Shown here piece by piece: positions 8,468 through 17,346 of a DNA stretch of 64,000 bases (the stretch's first letter is position 1; every line of letters starts with the position of its first letter). The position numbers and the translations under genes are program-made. The notes under the pieces are model-generated. The model did no database searches. It saw only the letters and a program-made list of their open reading frames with translations, and was not told where the DNA came from. The stretch lies in contig NZ_JARZHG010000052.1 in the NCBI RefSeq assembly GCF_029946505.1, positions 1 through 64,000 of the forward strand, read 5' to 3'. The DNA comes from Polyangium sp. y55x31. GTDB lineage: Bacteria; Myxococcota_A; Polyangia; Polyangiales; Polyangiaceae.

Positions 8468-10822
8468 ATGAACTCAAGGCAGCTCGGCCCTCCCGCCGTC
8501 GTCCTCGTCGCCGCCGTCCTCTTCGGCATCGGAACCAAGTCCTTCCTCAAGGACTTCACGTCCGAGCTCTTCTACCTGATAGGCCTCGGCGCCGCGGTCG
8601 CGATGTTCGTCGCCACCGCGTCCCAGGGCGCGAGCGTCAAGCTCGGCGGGCTCGTCGACGCGCTGAAAGCCGCGGCCCGCGGCAAGAAGCCGGCGCTGCC
8701 CGAAGGCGTGACCGGAGAGCTCGCGGAGGTCTACGAGGAGATCCAGCGTCTCTCGAAGAAGACCGCGGAGCTCAACGAAGAGGTCGCGAAGCTCGAGCAG
8801 AACGCGGGCACGAGCAGCGTGAACGTCGACGAGGTGATCGAAGCGCTCGGCCGCGCCGCATCCGGCGAGCGCGTGCGCGCCCCGGCCGGCGCGAAGCCCG
8901 ACATGGCGCGTATCTACGCGGAGCTCTCGGGCGTCGCCGAGGTGGTCCGCGACGCGACGAAGGATGCGGACAAGAAGGTCCAGTTCGCCGAGGAGCGCGC
9001 GAGCGCCGCGGAGCAACGCGCCGGCAGCGCCGAGCAGCGGCTCCAGTCGCTCGAGGCGCGGATCTCGGCCGCCGAGTCGCGCGCGATCGCCGCGGAGCAA
9101 GGGCTCGCCGCCGCCGAGCAGCGCGCGCAGTCCGCCGAGCAGCGCGAGGGCCAGCGCCGCAGCGAGCTCGCCGAGACGCTGGCGAACGTCGAGGCCGACG
9201 TGATCGACGCGGTCCAGCGCGTCGCCGAGGGCGAACGTGTTCGTCCCCCGCCCGGCGCGAAGCCGGAGGTGGCCCGCATCTTCATGGAGCTGTCTTCGAT
9301 CGGCGAGCGCCTCACCCAGGCCGAGCAGCGCGAGCAGAAGCGCCGCGCCGAGCTCGCCGAGGCGATGCAGATCCTCGAAGGCGAGATCGTCAACGCCGTG
9401 CAGCGCGCAGGCGAGGGCGAGCGTGTTCGTGCGCCGGTGGGCGCGAAGCCCGAGGTCGCGCGGATCTACATGGAGCTCGCGTCGATCGGCGAGCGCCTCG
9501 CGGGCTCGGAGCAACGCGAGCAGAAGCGGCGCGCGGAGCTCGGCGAGGCCCTCGGCGTCATCGACGAGTACCTGCCGCGGCTCGGCGACGGCCTCGGCAC
9601 CGTGCTCACCTCGGCCGAGCAGGCGACGGCGCACGCGCGTGACATCAACGCATCGCTGTCGACCTTCTCGCAGTCGATCGAGATGCTCGCGACGAGCGCG
9701 GAGGAGTCTTCGTCGAGCATCCTCGAGATGACGGCGACGAGCGACGAGGTCGCCGAGAACGTCGGCGAGCTCGCGGCGAGCGTGCGCGAGACGGTCTCCT
9801 CGATCGAGGAGATGGCCTACTCGATCCGCGAGGTCGCGAAGAACGTCGACGGCCTGTCCTTGACGGCCGAAGAGACGAGCTCCTCGATGAACCAGATGGA
9901 CGTGTCCATCGACCAGGTTCAATCGAACGCGAACGAGACGGCGCGTCTGTCCGAGGAGGTCGCCATGGACGCCGAGAAGGGCGCCGAGGCGATCCTGAAG
10001 ACGATCAGCGAGATCTACCGCATCAAGGAGTCGAGCCAGGAGGCCGTGAGCGTCATCTCGAACCTCGGCTTCCGCATCGAGGCGATCGGCCAGATCCTCG
10101 CCGTCATCGACGACGTCGCCGAGCAGACGAACCTGCTCGCGCTGAACGCCGCCATCCTCTCGGCCCAGGCCGGCGAGCACGGCAAGGGTTTCGCCGTCGT
10201 CGCCGACGAGATCAAGGAGCTCGCGGATCGCGCGGGCGGCAGCACCAAGGAGATCGCGGACCTCATCAAGACGATCCAGGCCGAGTCGAAGAACGCGATC
10301 GCCGCCGTCGAGCGCGGCGCGCACAACGTCGACCGCGGCGTCGAGGTCTCGAACGAGGCCGAGCGCGCGCTGAAGAAGATCCTCGACAGCTCGCAGAAGA
10401 GCACGAACATGGTGCGCGCCATCGCGCGCGCCACGGTCGAGCAGGCCAAGGGCTCGAAGCAGGTCACGGACGCGATCGGCCGCATCGCCGAGACCGTGCA
10501 GCAGATCGCAGCGGCCACGGCCGAGCAGGCGCGCGGCTCGGAGCTCATCATGAAGAGCGCCGAGAAGATGCGCACGATCACGCAGCACGTGGAGCGCTCG
10601 AGCCAGGAGCAGGCCCGCGGCGGCCGTCAGATGACGAGCTCGATCGAGCAGATCTCTGCGATGGTGAACAACCTGAACGCCTCGCAGCGCAACCAGAACC
10701 GCGGCTTCGAACAGCTCCTCGACGCCTCCAAGAAGATCGAGGAGGCCGCGCGTATCCAAGAGCAGACGATGCGCCAGCTCGGCAACGCCGTGGAGCGCGT
10801 GCGCCGGAGCATCGGCGCCTGA
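8468..10822 (+). CDS. Methyl-accepting chemotaxis-like receptor with internal repeats
   Basis: This 784-residue protein has two closely spaced N-terminal hydrophobic segments with no periplasmic domain between them, then a long coiled coil and a C-terminal MCP signalling domain. The hairpin tip around residues 548-585 ([27 protein letters not shown]) is well conserved, although the usual EAARAGE reads LSAQAGE. The cytoplasmic part contains three copies of a [25 protein letters not shown] unit; copies two and three are exactly 62 residues apart. No CheR-binding pentapeptide is seen at the end and no che genes are nearby, so it would signal to a kinase encoded elsewhere. An FHA gene follows after 46 bases. 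Confidence 0.88.
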   Translation: MNSRQLGPPAVVLVAAVLFGIGTKSFLKDFTSELFYLIGLGAAVAMFVATASQGASVKLGGLVDALKAAARGKKPALPEGVTGELAEVYEEIQRLSKKTAELNEEVAKLEQNAGTSSVNVDEVIEALGRAASGERVRAPAGAKPDMARIYAELSGVAEVVRDATKDADKKVQFAEERASAAEQRAGSAEQRLQSLEARISAAESRAIAAEQGLAAAEQRAQSAEQREGQRRSELAETLANVEADVIDAVQRVAEGERVRPPPGAKPEVARIFMELSSIGERLTQAEQREQKRRAELAEAMQILEGEIVNAVQRAGEGERVRAPVGAKPEVARIYMELASIGERLAGSEQREQKRRAELGEALGVIDEYLPRLGDGLGTVLTSAEQATAHARDINASLSTFSQSIEMLATSAEESSSSILEMTATSDEVAENVGELAASVRETVSSIEEMAYSIREVAKNVDGLSLTAEETSSSMNQMDVSIDQVQSNANETARLSEEVAMDAEKGAEAILKTISEIYRIKESSQEAVSVISNLGFRIEAIGQILAVIDDVAEQTNLLALNAAILSAQAGEHGKGFAVVADEIKELADRAGGSTKEIADLIKTIQAESKNAIAAVERGAHNVDRGVEVSNEAERALKKILDSSQKSTNMVRAIARATVEQAKGSKQVTDAIGRIAETVQQIAAATAEQARGSELIMKSAEKMRTITQHVERSSQEQARGGRQMTSSIEQISAMVNNLNASQRNQNRGFEQLLDASKKIEEAARIQEQTMRQLGNAVERVRRSIGA

Positions 10823-10827
10823 AGGCA

Positions 10828-10853
10828 CGCGCGGCAAACCCTCCTGCCGCGCG
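10828..10853 (+). other. Strong intergenic hairpin between receptor and FHA genes
   Basis: A perfect 9-bp stem (10828-10836 with 10845-10853, CGCGCGGCA and its complement) encloses an 8-base loop just after the receptor stop codon. No T tract follows, so it is not a canonical intrinsic terminator. It may stabilise the receptor mRNA end or reduce read-through into the FHA gene. Confidence 0.5.
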
Positions 10854-10868
10854 CTCGCCCGAGGTTTC

Positions 10869-11837
10869 ATGGCAGTCACGATCACGGTGCGGTCGGGGGA
10901 AACGGGCGACGAGCTGTCGCTCACCTTCGACATGCCGCGCGTGTTCATCGGCCGCGGCGAGGGCGCAGACCTCCGCCTCCCCGACCCCAGCGTCAGCCTC
11001 CGTCACGCCTCCATCCGGCAACGCGGTCACGAGTACGTGATCGTCGACGAGGGCAGCACGAACGGCACGGCCCTCGGATCCGTGCTCCTTCCGCCGCAAT
11101 CGCCCCGCGTCCTCCGATCCGGAGAGCTCTTTCGCCTCGGCCGCGTGTGGCTCGAAGTGAAGATCGATCCGCTCGCGACCGCGCGCGCGACGCCCGCGGC
11201 GACGAAGGCCCTGGCGCTCGATCTCGTCACGCGTGGGCTCGCCTCGCAGGGCGAGGATGCCGGGCCGAAGCTCGTCGTCGTCTCGGGGCCCGACGAAGGC
11301 AAGGCGCTCGCGCTTGCGGACGCGGGCAGGCGTTACGTGCTCGGCCGCGCGCGCGAGGTCGACCTCCCGCTCGACGATCCGGAGACCGCGTTCCGCCACG
11401 TCGAAGTGGGCCTCAAGGGCGAACACCTGCTCGTGCGGGACCTCGGCGCGAAGGCCGCGCTGCTCGAAGGCACGCCGCTCGGCGCGACGGACGTCACTTG
11501 GCGTACCGGACAAACCCTCGCCATGGGCCGCAACGTCGTGCTGTTCGCGTATCCCGCGGCCGAGGCGCTCGCGGAGCTCTCGCGGTGCGCGGACGAGCCG
11601 CTACGCCCCGAGGACGCGCCTCCGCCGCCCGTTCCGGAGGACGAGTCGCCTTCCGCGGCCGCGGCGCCCGAGCCGACGCCCGTCGAGGAGGACGCTTCGC
11701 GACCGCTTCGGCCTCAGCGAGCTGTCACGCCGGCCCCCGAGTCTGGCTGGAGCCTCACCGATGGTGTGGTGCTCCTCTTTGCGGCCTTCGTCCTCGTCCT
11801 GAGCGTCGTCGGGTTCTTCTGGTTGATCAGGCGTTAG
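10869..11837 (+). CDS. Double FHA-domain membrane protein
   Basis: The 322-residue product carries a canonical FHA domain at about residues 5-95 (FIGRGEGADLRLPD, SLRHASI, DEGSTNGT) that should bind phosphothreonine peptides. A second, weaker FHA-like domain lies at about 130-220 (YVLGRAREVDLPLDD, FRHVEV) and lacks the STNGT-type loop. A Pro/Glu/Ala linker and one C-terminal membrane helix (VVLLFAAFVLVLSVVGFFWL) end the protein, with the FHA domains in the cytoplasm. Such proteins link Ser/Thr kinase signalling to membrane complexes, but no kinase gene is adjacent. A GAGG ribosome site precedes the ATG. It may be cotranscribed with the receptor upstream. Confidence 0.82.
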   Translation: MAVTITVRSGETGDELSLTFDMPRVFIGRGEGADLRLPDPSVSLRHASIRQRGHEYVIVDEGSTNGTALGSVLLPPQSPRVLRSGELFRLGRVWLEVKIDPLATARATPAATKALALDLVTRGLASQGEDAGPKLVVVSGPDEGKALALADAGRRYVLGRAREVDLPLDDPETAFRHVEVGLKGEHLLVRDLGAKAALLEGTPLGATDVTWRTGQTLAMGRNVVLFAYPAAEALAELSRCADEPLRPEDAPPPPVPEDESPSAAAAPEPTPVEEDASRPLRPQRAVTPAPESGWSLTDGVVLLFAAFVLVLSVVGFFWLIRR

Positions 11838-11898
11838 GCGCTTGACGCCGCGTTGCCGTGCGGGCGGGATCGAATCGAGCGACCGTACGGAGGTTTGG

Positions 11899-12360
11899 AT
11901 GCGAGCGGTGTGGATGAGCCCGAGCGAGCGCGTATGCAGCCCCGAGGAGCTCTGGGCCGAGGGGATCCTCGCCGAATCGTTCGATCCGCAATCGATGCAG
12001 CCGCTCCTCGATCGCATCCGTACCGAGCGTGATTTCGGCAAGCAGGACGACGTCCGACTCAGCGTGGCGAACCCGCGTGACGAGGCGACCATCGCGCGCG
12101 AGATCGACGAGCATCTGCACCTCATCGCTGAAGTGCGACTTTTCCTCGAAGGCGAAGGTGTCTACGACGTCCGCGCGAAAGACGAGCGCTGGATACGGAT
12201 CTGGGTCGGCCCCGGCGATGCGCTCGTGATCCCGGAGAAGCGTTATCACCGCTTCCTTCCGGGCGCGCAGACGGTGCTCCGCTACCTGCAACCCTACGCG
12301 GAGCGCGGAGGCCTCTCGCCGCTTTATCGCGCGTCGAGCGAGGATACCCGCGCCGGCTAG
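11899..12360 (+). CDS. mtnD: Acireductone dioxygenase
   Basis: This 153-residue cupin has the full acireductone dioxygenase signature: DEHLHLIAEVRLFLEGEG supplies two metal-binding His and the Glu, and EKRYHRF supplies the third His. The family oxidises the acireductone intermediate of the methionine salvage pathway, giving the 2-keto acid precursor of methionine with Fe, or an off-pathway product with Ni. The ATG at 11899 is preceded by CGGAGGT at the right distance. No other salvage gene (mtnA, mtnB, mtnC) lies in the window. Its TAG shares the palindrome CTAG at 12357-12360 with the stop codon of the convergent RNase R gene. Confidence 0.88.
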   Translation: MRAVWMSPSERVCSPEELWAEGILAESFDPQSMQPLLDRIRTERDFGKQDDVRLSVANPRDEATIAREIDEHLHLIAEVRLFLEGEGVYDVRAKDERWIRIWVGPGDALVIPEKRYHRFLPGAQTVLRYLQPYAERGGLSPLYRASSEDTRAG

Positions 12361-14696
12361 TGCCGCGTTTTCTTCGCCTTCGAACCTTTTTTCGTCTTCG
12401 TTTTTTTCGATCCGTTCGTCCCGCCGCGCGTGACGCGACCTTTCGCCTCGGCCTTCGTCACCTTGGCTCGGACGCGTTTGTCCGGGCCGTTCGTCGACGC
12501 CGTGCGGCGGACCTTGCGGATCCTCGGCTCGGTCGCGCCTTCCTCGTCCACCGCAATCACGCGCCTGCCGTAGATCGAGCGGCGGAGCACGGCGACGTCC
12601 TCGATCTGCACGAGCATCGTGTCGCCGAGCTTGATCTGCTCGCCGCTGCGCGTGCCCGTCACGTAGAGGCCCGTCTCGTCGACCTCGTAGCCGTCGGGGC
12701 CGAGCGCGTCGAGGCGCACGAGCACGTCCACGAAGGGGTTGTCGATCGCCACGAACAGGCCCGTGCCCACGACGGCCGTCACCGTACCTTCGTAGATCTC
12801 GCCGATGTGCGAGCGCATGTAGAGCGCGCGGTAGAGGTCGACGACTTCGCGCTCGATGTCCATCCCGCGGCGCTCGCAGTCGGACGCGGTCGACGCGGCG
12901 AGGCGCAGTTTTTCCTCGGCCTCCGGGCTCGTGTCGATGCGCTCTTTCTGGAGCAGCGCGCGCATCATGCGGTGCACGACGAGGTCCGGATAGCGGCGGA
13001 TCGGCGAGGTGAAGTGCAGGTACGCCGTCGACGCGAGGCCGAAGTGCCCGTTGTTGTTCACGTCGTAGACGGCCTGCTTCATCGCGCGGAGCAGGAGCGA
13101 GTGCAGCACCTGCTTCTGCGGGTGGCTCGCGATGCGCTTCAGGAACGTCGAGAGCTTCTTCGGATCCGAGGCGTCTTCGAGCTCGAAGCCCACGTCGAGC
13201 GTCTCGCACATCGTCACGAACCTCTCGAGGCGCTCGGGGTTCGGCGGCGCGTGCACGCGGAAGATCCCCGGCACGTTCCGGGTCACGAGCTCGCGCGCGA
13301 CCGTCTCGTTCGCGAGCAGCATCAGCTCCTCGATGAGCTCGTAGGCCTTCTTCACGCCCGGATCGTGGGCGCGTTTTTCCACGTCGAGCGGCGCGCCCGT
13401 CTCCAGGTCGAGCACGACCTTCGCCTCGGGCAGATCGAAATCGAGCGCGCCGCGCCGCATGCGCCGCGCGCGGAGCAGCCGCGAGAGCTCCCACAACACC
13501 GCGAGGTCCTCGCGCATCGCCTCGGCGTCGGGGTCCGCCACCGCGTGCTTCGCGAGCCCGAGCGCGCGCGCCACGGCCGAGTACGTGAGCCCCGCGCGCG
13601 AGCGCATGAAACCTTCGAAGATGCGCGCGGCCGTCACGGTCCCCGTCGGATCGAGGTCGACCTCCACGCACAAGCAGAGGCGCGTGACGTTCGGCAGGAG
13701 CGAGCACAGGTTCGAGGAGAGCGCGCGCGGCAGCATCGGGATCGCTCGATCCGGCAGGTAGATCGAGTTGCCGCGCATCATCGCGCTCTCGTCGAGCGCG
13801 GTCCCCGGCCGCACGTAGTGCGACACGTCGGCGATCGCGATCCACGCTCGGTACGAGCCGTCCGCGTTCCGCACGGCCCAGACCGCGTCGTCGTGATCAC
13901 GCGCGTCTTCCGGGTCGATCGTCGGCAGCGGCAGGTGCGTCAGGTCCTCGCGGCCCACGAGCGCCTCGTGCGGCACCTCGTCGCCATAACCTTCCGCTTC
14001 CGCGATCGCCTCCGCGGGATGCGCTTCCTCGATCGCCTCGCGCACGAGCACCTTGGCGACCTCGACGTTCGGATCGCCGGGCACGCCGAGCACGGCTTCG
14101 AGCACGCCTTCGGGGTTCTCGTCGGGCAGCTCGGGGAAACGCGTGATCGTGGCGACGGCGGCGAGGCCGTCTTCGAGCCTCGTGCGCGGCTCGGATTTGA
14201 GGACGATCGGACCACGCAGCCGCGAGTCGTCGGGCTCGATCCACACGCTGCGCCCGCGCTTGCGCAAGACGCCTGCGACGCGCGTCGTTTTGCGTTTCAC
14301 GACGCGCACCACCTCGCCCTCGATGCCTCGGCGCGACGTCGTCACCACGCGGATCGCCACCGTGTCGCCGTGCAGCGCGCCGGCCATCGCCTCGGGCGGC
14401 ACGTACACGTCGTCGGGCAGATCGAGCACCGTGACGAACCCGAAGCCGCGCGGGTTCACGTTCAGCGTCCCCTCGTACTCCTTGGCGCGCCGCTCCTCGC
14501 GGGCGCGGGCGAGGCGGAAGCGCTGGCCGGGCAGGGCGACGACGCTTCCGTCCCAGCAGAGGTCGTCGAGCACGCGACGCAGCGGTTCGTAGGCGCCTTC
14601 GGTGAGGCCGAGCCGGCTGGCGATCTCGTGGATGTGCAGAGGGCGACTGTGCTCGGCGAGCACATCGGCGATGGTTACGCGGCCGATCGACGTCAT
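12357..14696 (-). CDS. rnr: Ribonuclease R
   Basis: This 779-residue exoribonuclease has an N-terminal winged-helix domain (IHEIASRLGL), cold-shock/OB domains (GTLNVNPRGFGFVTV), the RNB catalytic domain beginning near residue 255 with metal-binding Asp residues in DPEDARDHDDA, and a C-terminal S1 domain at about 630-700 (YEGTVTAVVGTGLFVAI). It ends in a Lys/Arg-rich tail, as in RNase R. The enzyme degrades structured RNA 3' to 5' and takes part in mRNA and rRNA quality control. The upstream region toward the divergent VKOR-DsbA gene carries palindromic elements that could affect its leader. Confidence 0.95.
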   Translation of the reverse strand: MTSIGRVTIADVLAEHSRPLHIHEIASRLGLTEGAYEPLRRVLDDLCWDGSVVALPGQRFRLARAREERRAKEYEGTLNVNPRGFGFVTVLDLPDDVYVPPEAMAGALHGDTVAIRVVTTSRRGIEGEVVRVVKRKTTRVAGVLRKRGRSVWIEPDDSRLRGPIVLKSEPRTRLEDGLAAVATITRFPELPDENPEGVLEAVLGVPGDPNVEVAKVLVREAIEEAHPAEAIAEAEGYGDEVPHEALVGREDLTHLPLPTIDPEDARDHDDAVWAVRNADGSYRAWIAIADVSHYVRPGTALDESAMMRGNSIYLPDRAIPMLPRALSSNLCSLLPNVTRLCLCVEVDLDPTGTVTAARIFEGFMRSRAGLTYSAVARALGLAKHAVADPDAEAMREDLAVLWELSRLLRARRMRRGALDFDLPEAKVVLDLETGAPLDVEKRAHDPGVKKAYELIEELMLLANETVARELVTRNVPGIFRVHAPPNPERLERFVTMCETLDVGFELEDASDPKKLSTFLKRIASHPQKQVLHSLLLRAMKQAVYDVNNNGHFGLASTAYLHFTSPIRRYPDLVVHRMMRALLQKERIDTSPEAEEKLRLAASTASDCERRGMDIEREVVDLYRALYMRSHIGEIYEGTVTAVVGTGLFVAIDNPFVDVLVRLDALGPDGYEVDETGLYVTGTRSGEQIKLGDTMLVQIEDVAVLRRSIYGRRVIAVDEEGATEPRIRKVRRTASTNGPDKRVRAKVTKAEAKGRVTRGGTNGSKKTKTKKGSKAKKTRH

Positions 14697-14735
14697 GGGT
14701 CGTGGAGCCCGGAGGCCGGACTTTCCTTTCAGCGC

Positions 14736-14797
14736 TTGGGGCTACGCTCGGACGAGCCGAGCTACGCCCCAAACCCCTCCTGTTCGCGTTTTGGGGC
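14736..14797. repeat. Palindromic element with two mutually exclusive hairpins
   Basis: Three alternating copies of the arm TTGGGGC / GCCCCAA occur here. Hairpin 1 pairs 14736-14742 with 14766-14772 (7 bp). It then has a 3 by 3 internal loop (TAC opposite TAC), a 6-bp inner stem GCTCGG/CCGAGC and a 5-base loop. Hairpin 2 pairs the same GCCCCAAA (14766-14773) with TTTTGGGGC at 14789-14797. The two cannot form together. It lies in the 178-bp divergent region between rnr and the VKOR-DsbA gene. The outer arm and the 3 by 3 loop match the elements at 54306 and 63324. Confidence 0.6.
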
Positions 14798-14874
14798 ACG
14801 CGCTGGGCGGTTTCCTAGCATGTCCCGAACCAAGCCGGCTGCGAAAGCACGGCGCTTGTGCGAAACATGAGCCG

Positions 14875-16044
14875 ATGCGCACCTTGCCCGTCCTTTTGCT
14901 CCGTTTGCCCCTGCTCGTCGCGATCGCCGCGTCCGCCGCGCTCGTCGTCGAGTACACGAACGCGGGCGATCCCGCGTTCTGCGGCGTGACGTCGGGCTGC
15001 TTCGCGGTGCGCATGTCCCCCTGGTCGCGCCTGTTCGGCCTCGCGCCGCTGCCGAGCCTCGGACTCGCCGCGTACGCGCTCCTCTTCGGGCTGACCCTCG
15101 TCGCCCGGCGCAAATCGCAGCACGTGCTCGTCGCCTCGCTCGCCGTGCTCGGCGGCCTGTTCGCGGCCCTGCTCCTCTGGGTCCAGCAGAACGTGGTCGG
15201 CGCGTTTTGCGCGTGGTGCGTCGCGGTCGACCTCTCCGCGATCGTCGCGGCGGTCGCCTCGGTGTGGGTCGCTCTCCGCGCGTGGAAGGACGAGGGCAGC
15301 GTCCTCTTGCCGCAACGCAAGGCCGTCACGGGCGCCTGGGTCACGGCTGCGATGCTCGCGGTGCTCGTGCCTTTCGTCTGGGGCCGTCATCCCGTCGAGC
15401 CGCCGCTGCCCGCGGTGATCCAGGCCGAGAGTGAGCCGGGCAAGGTCACGATCGTCGGGTTCACCGACTTCGAGTGCCCGTTCTGCCGGCGCATGCACCC
15501 CGTGCTGCACGGCGTCGCCGAGCAGTACGGCGACCGCGTGAAACTCGTGCGCAAGATGATGCCGCTCTCGGGCCATCCGGGCGCCGAGCCCGCGGCGCTC
15601 GCCTACCTCTGCACGCCTTCTCCGAAGCGCGAGATCGTCGCCGATCAGCTCTACGCGGCCGATCCCGAGCAGCTCACGCGCGAAAATATCCCCAAGCTCC
15701 TCGCCGAGAAGGCGGGCCTCGACGCCGACGTCCTCGCGACCTGCATGAAGGCCCCGCAGACGATCGCGGATCTGGAGCGCGACAAAAAACTCTTCGAGGA
15801 CCTCGGGGGCCGCGGTTTGCCGTTCACGTTCGTCGGCAAGCGCGTGGTGCTCGGGTTCAACCCGGACCGCGTCGAGATGGCCATGACGCAGGAGCTCGGG
15901 GGCCCGCGCTTGTCCCTGCCGGTCTGGAGCATGTTCCTCGTGCTCGGCGTGGCCTTCGCGTTCGCGGTGCTCGTGACGTTGATGACGCCGAGCGGCGACC
16001 AGGACGGAGACGCGTCGAAAAACGAGCGCTCGCCCTCGGCGTGA
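14875..16044 (+). CDS. VKOR-DsbA fusion disulfide-forming membrane protein
   Basis: The 389-residue protein joins a vitamin K epoxide reductase-like membrane domain to a DsbA-type thioredoxin domain. The VKOR part has several membrane helices, a loop cysteine pair at about 36 and 42, and the quinone-side motif FCAWC (Cys112, Cys115). The thioredoxin part has ECPFC (Cys201, Cys204) and a likely cis-Pro in GRGLPFTFVG. A final helix (MFLVLGVAFAFAVLV) returns to the membrane. The fusion should pass electrons from newly folding exported proteins through the thioredoxin domain to quinone, replacing separate DsbA and DsbB. This fits the many Cys-rich secreted proteins encoded nearby. I chose the ATG that starts the hydrophobic N-terminus. 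Confidence 0.9.
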   Translation: MRTLPVLLLRLPLLVAIAASAALVVEYTNAGDPAFCGVTSGCFAVRMSPWSRLFGLAPLPSLGLAAYALLFGLTLVARRKSQHVLVASLAVLGGLFAALLLWVQQNVVGAFCAWCVAVDLSAIVAAVASVWVALRAWKDEGSVLLPQRKAVTGAWVTAAMLAVLVPFVWGRHPVEPPLPAVIQAESEPGKVTIVGFTDFECPFCRRMHPVLHGVAEQYGDRVKLVRKMMPLSGHPGAEPAALAYLCTPSPKREIVADQLYAADPEQLTRENIPKLLAEKAGLDADVLATCMKAPQTIADLERDKKLFEDLGGRGLPFTFVGKRVVLGFNPDRVEMAMTQELGGPRLSLPVWSMFLVLGVAFAFAVLVTLMTPSGDQDGDASKNERSPSA

Positions 16045-16103
16045 CCTCGCCGGGCCGGGCGGATCGGCCTCCCCTCACGGCGCCGTCCGTGTAAGACTTC
16101 ACC

Positions 16104-17336
16104 ATGGAAACAGATACAGCGACCGGCGGCGTAAGTACGCTGCCGCTCGAGTTCTTCCAGCAGCTTCCGAAGACGGACCTCCACGTCCATCTCGACGGCT
16201 CGCTGCGGCTCGAGACGATCATCGACCTCGCGAAGAAGCACGGCATCGAGATGCCGTCGTACGACCCGGCCGAGCTCCGGCGCGTGATGCGGCTCGGGCA
16301 AAACACGGGTTCACTCGTCGAGTACCTGAAGGCATTCGACGTCACGCTGCGTGTCCTGCAGACCGAGGACGCGCTCTTCCGCTGCGCCTACGAGCTCGCC
16401 GAGGACGCGGCGCGCGAGAACGTCCGCTACATGGAGGTTCGTTACGCGCCGATGCTTCACACGCGGCTCGGGCTCAAGCTCACGAGCGTCGTCGAGGCGG
16501 TGCTCGCGGGCCTGCGCGCCGCGCACGACAACCTCGGCATCGAGAGCGCGGTCATCGTGTGCGGCATCCGCAACATCTCGCCGCACTCCTCGCTGGAGAT
16601 GGCCGAGCTCGCGGTGGCCTACAAGAACCGCGGCGTCGTCGGCTTCGACCTCGCCGGCGCCGAGTACGACAACCCCGCCAAGCACCACAAGGCCGCCTTC
16701 CAGCTCGTCCGCGACAACAACATCAACTGCACGATCCACGCGGGCGAGGCGTACGGGCCCGAGTCGATCGCGCAGGCGATCCACGTCTGCGGCGCGCATC
16801 GCATCGGCCACGGCTGCCGCCTGCGCGAAAATGGCGACCTTTTGCATTACGTGAACGACCACCGCATCCCGCTCGAGGCCTGCCCGTCGTCGAACGTGCA
16901 GACCGGCGCGGTGCGGGACCTCGCGTCGCACCCGCTGAAGCTTTATTACAACCTGGGCCTGCGCGTCACGGTCAACACGGACAACCGGCTCGTCACGGAC
17001 ACGACGGTGTCGAACGAGCTCTGGCTCTGCCACACGAAGATGGGCATGTCGCTGAAGGACATCAAGACGATCCTCGTCTCGGGGTTCAAGAGCGCGTTCA
17101 TGCCGTTCCACATCAAGCAGTCGTATCTTCGGCGCGTGACCGAAGAGCTCGAGCGCTTCCAGCCGGACGGGCGCATCCTGCCGGCGCGCAAGCCCGAGTC
17201 GTCGCGGAGCGAGCAGGAGACGTGGCTGCCGCGCGGCGTGCTGCCGCCGGTGAGCTTCGACGTGCAGAAGCCCGCGAGCGACGTTTCTCCGGTGCACGCC
17301 GCGGTCGAGCGCGCCATCGAGGACGGAGCGAACTAG
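16104..17336 (+). CDS. add: Adenosine deaminase
   Basis: The 410-residue enzyme has the zinc site HVHLDG (His27, His29), HAGE near 212, GHG near 235 and the NTDN segment near 291. The last reads NTDNRL instead of the NTDDP of animal enzymes, a form common in bacterial adenosine deaminases. It hydrolyses adenosine and deoxyadenosine to inosine and deoxyinosine for purine salvage, in the cytoplasm. The C-terminal 50 residues are polar and Pro-rich and extend past the usual fold. The kinase gene begins 10 bases downstream, so the two are probably cotranscribed. Confidence 0.9.
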   Translation: METDTATGGVSTLPLEFFQQLPKTDLHVHLDGSLRLETIIDLAKKHGIEMPSYDPAELRRVMRLGQNTGSLVEYLKAFDVTLRVLQTEDALFRCAYELAEDAARENVRYMEVRYAPMLHTRLGLKLTSVVEAVLAGLRAAHDNLGIESAVIVCGIRNISPHSSLEMAELAVAYKNRGVVGFDLAGAEYDNPAKHHKAAFQLVRDNNINCTIHAGEAYGPESIAQAIHVCGAHRIGHGCRLRENGDLLHYVNDHRIPLEACPSSNVQTGAVRDLASHPLKLYYNLGLRVTVNTDNRLVTDTTVSNELWLCHTKMGMSLKDIKTILVSGFKSAFMPFHIKQSYLRRVTEELERFQPDGRILPARKPESSRSEQETWLPRGVLPPVSFDVQKPASDVSPVHAAVERAIEDGAN

Positions 17337-17346
17337 TATCGCGCGG

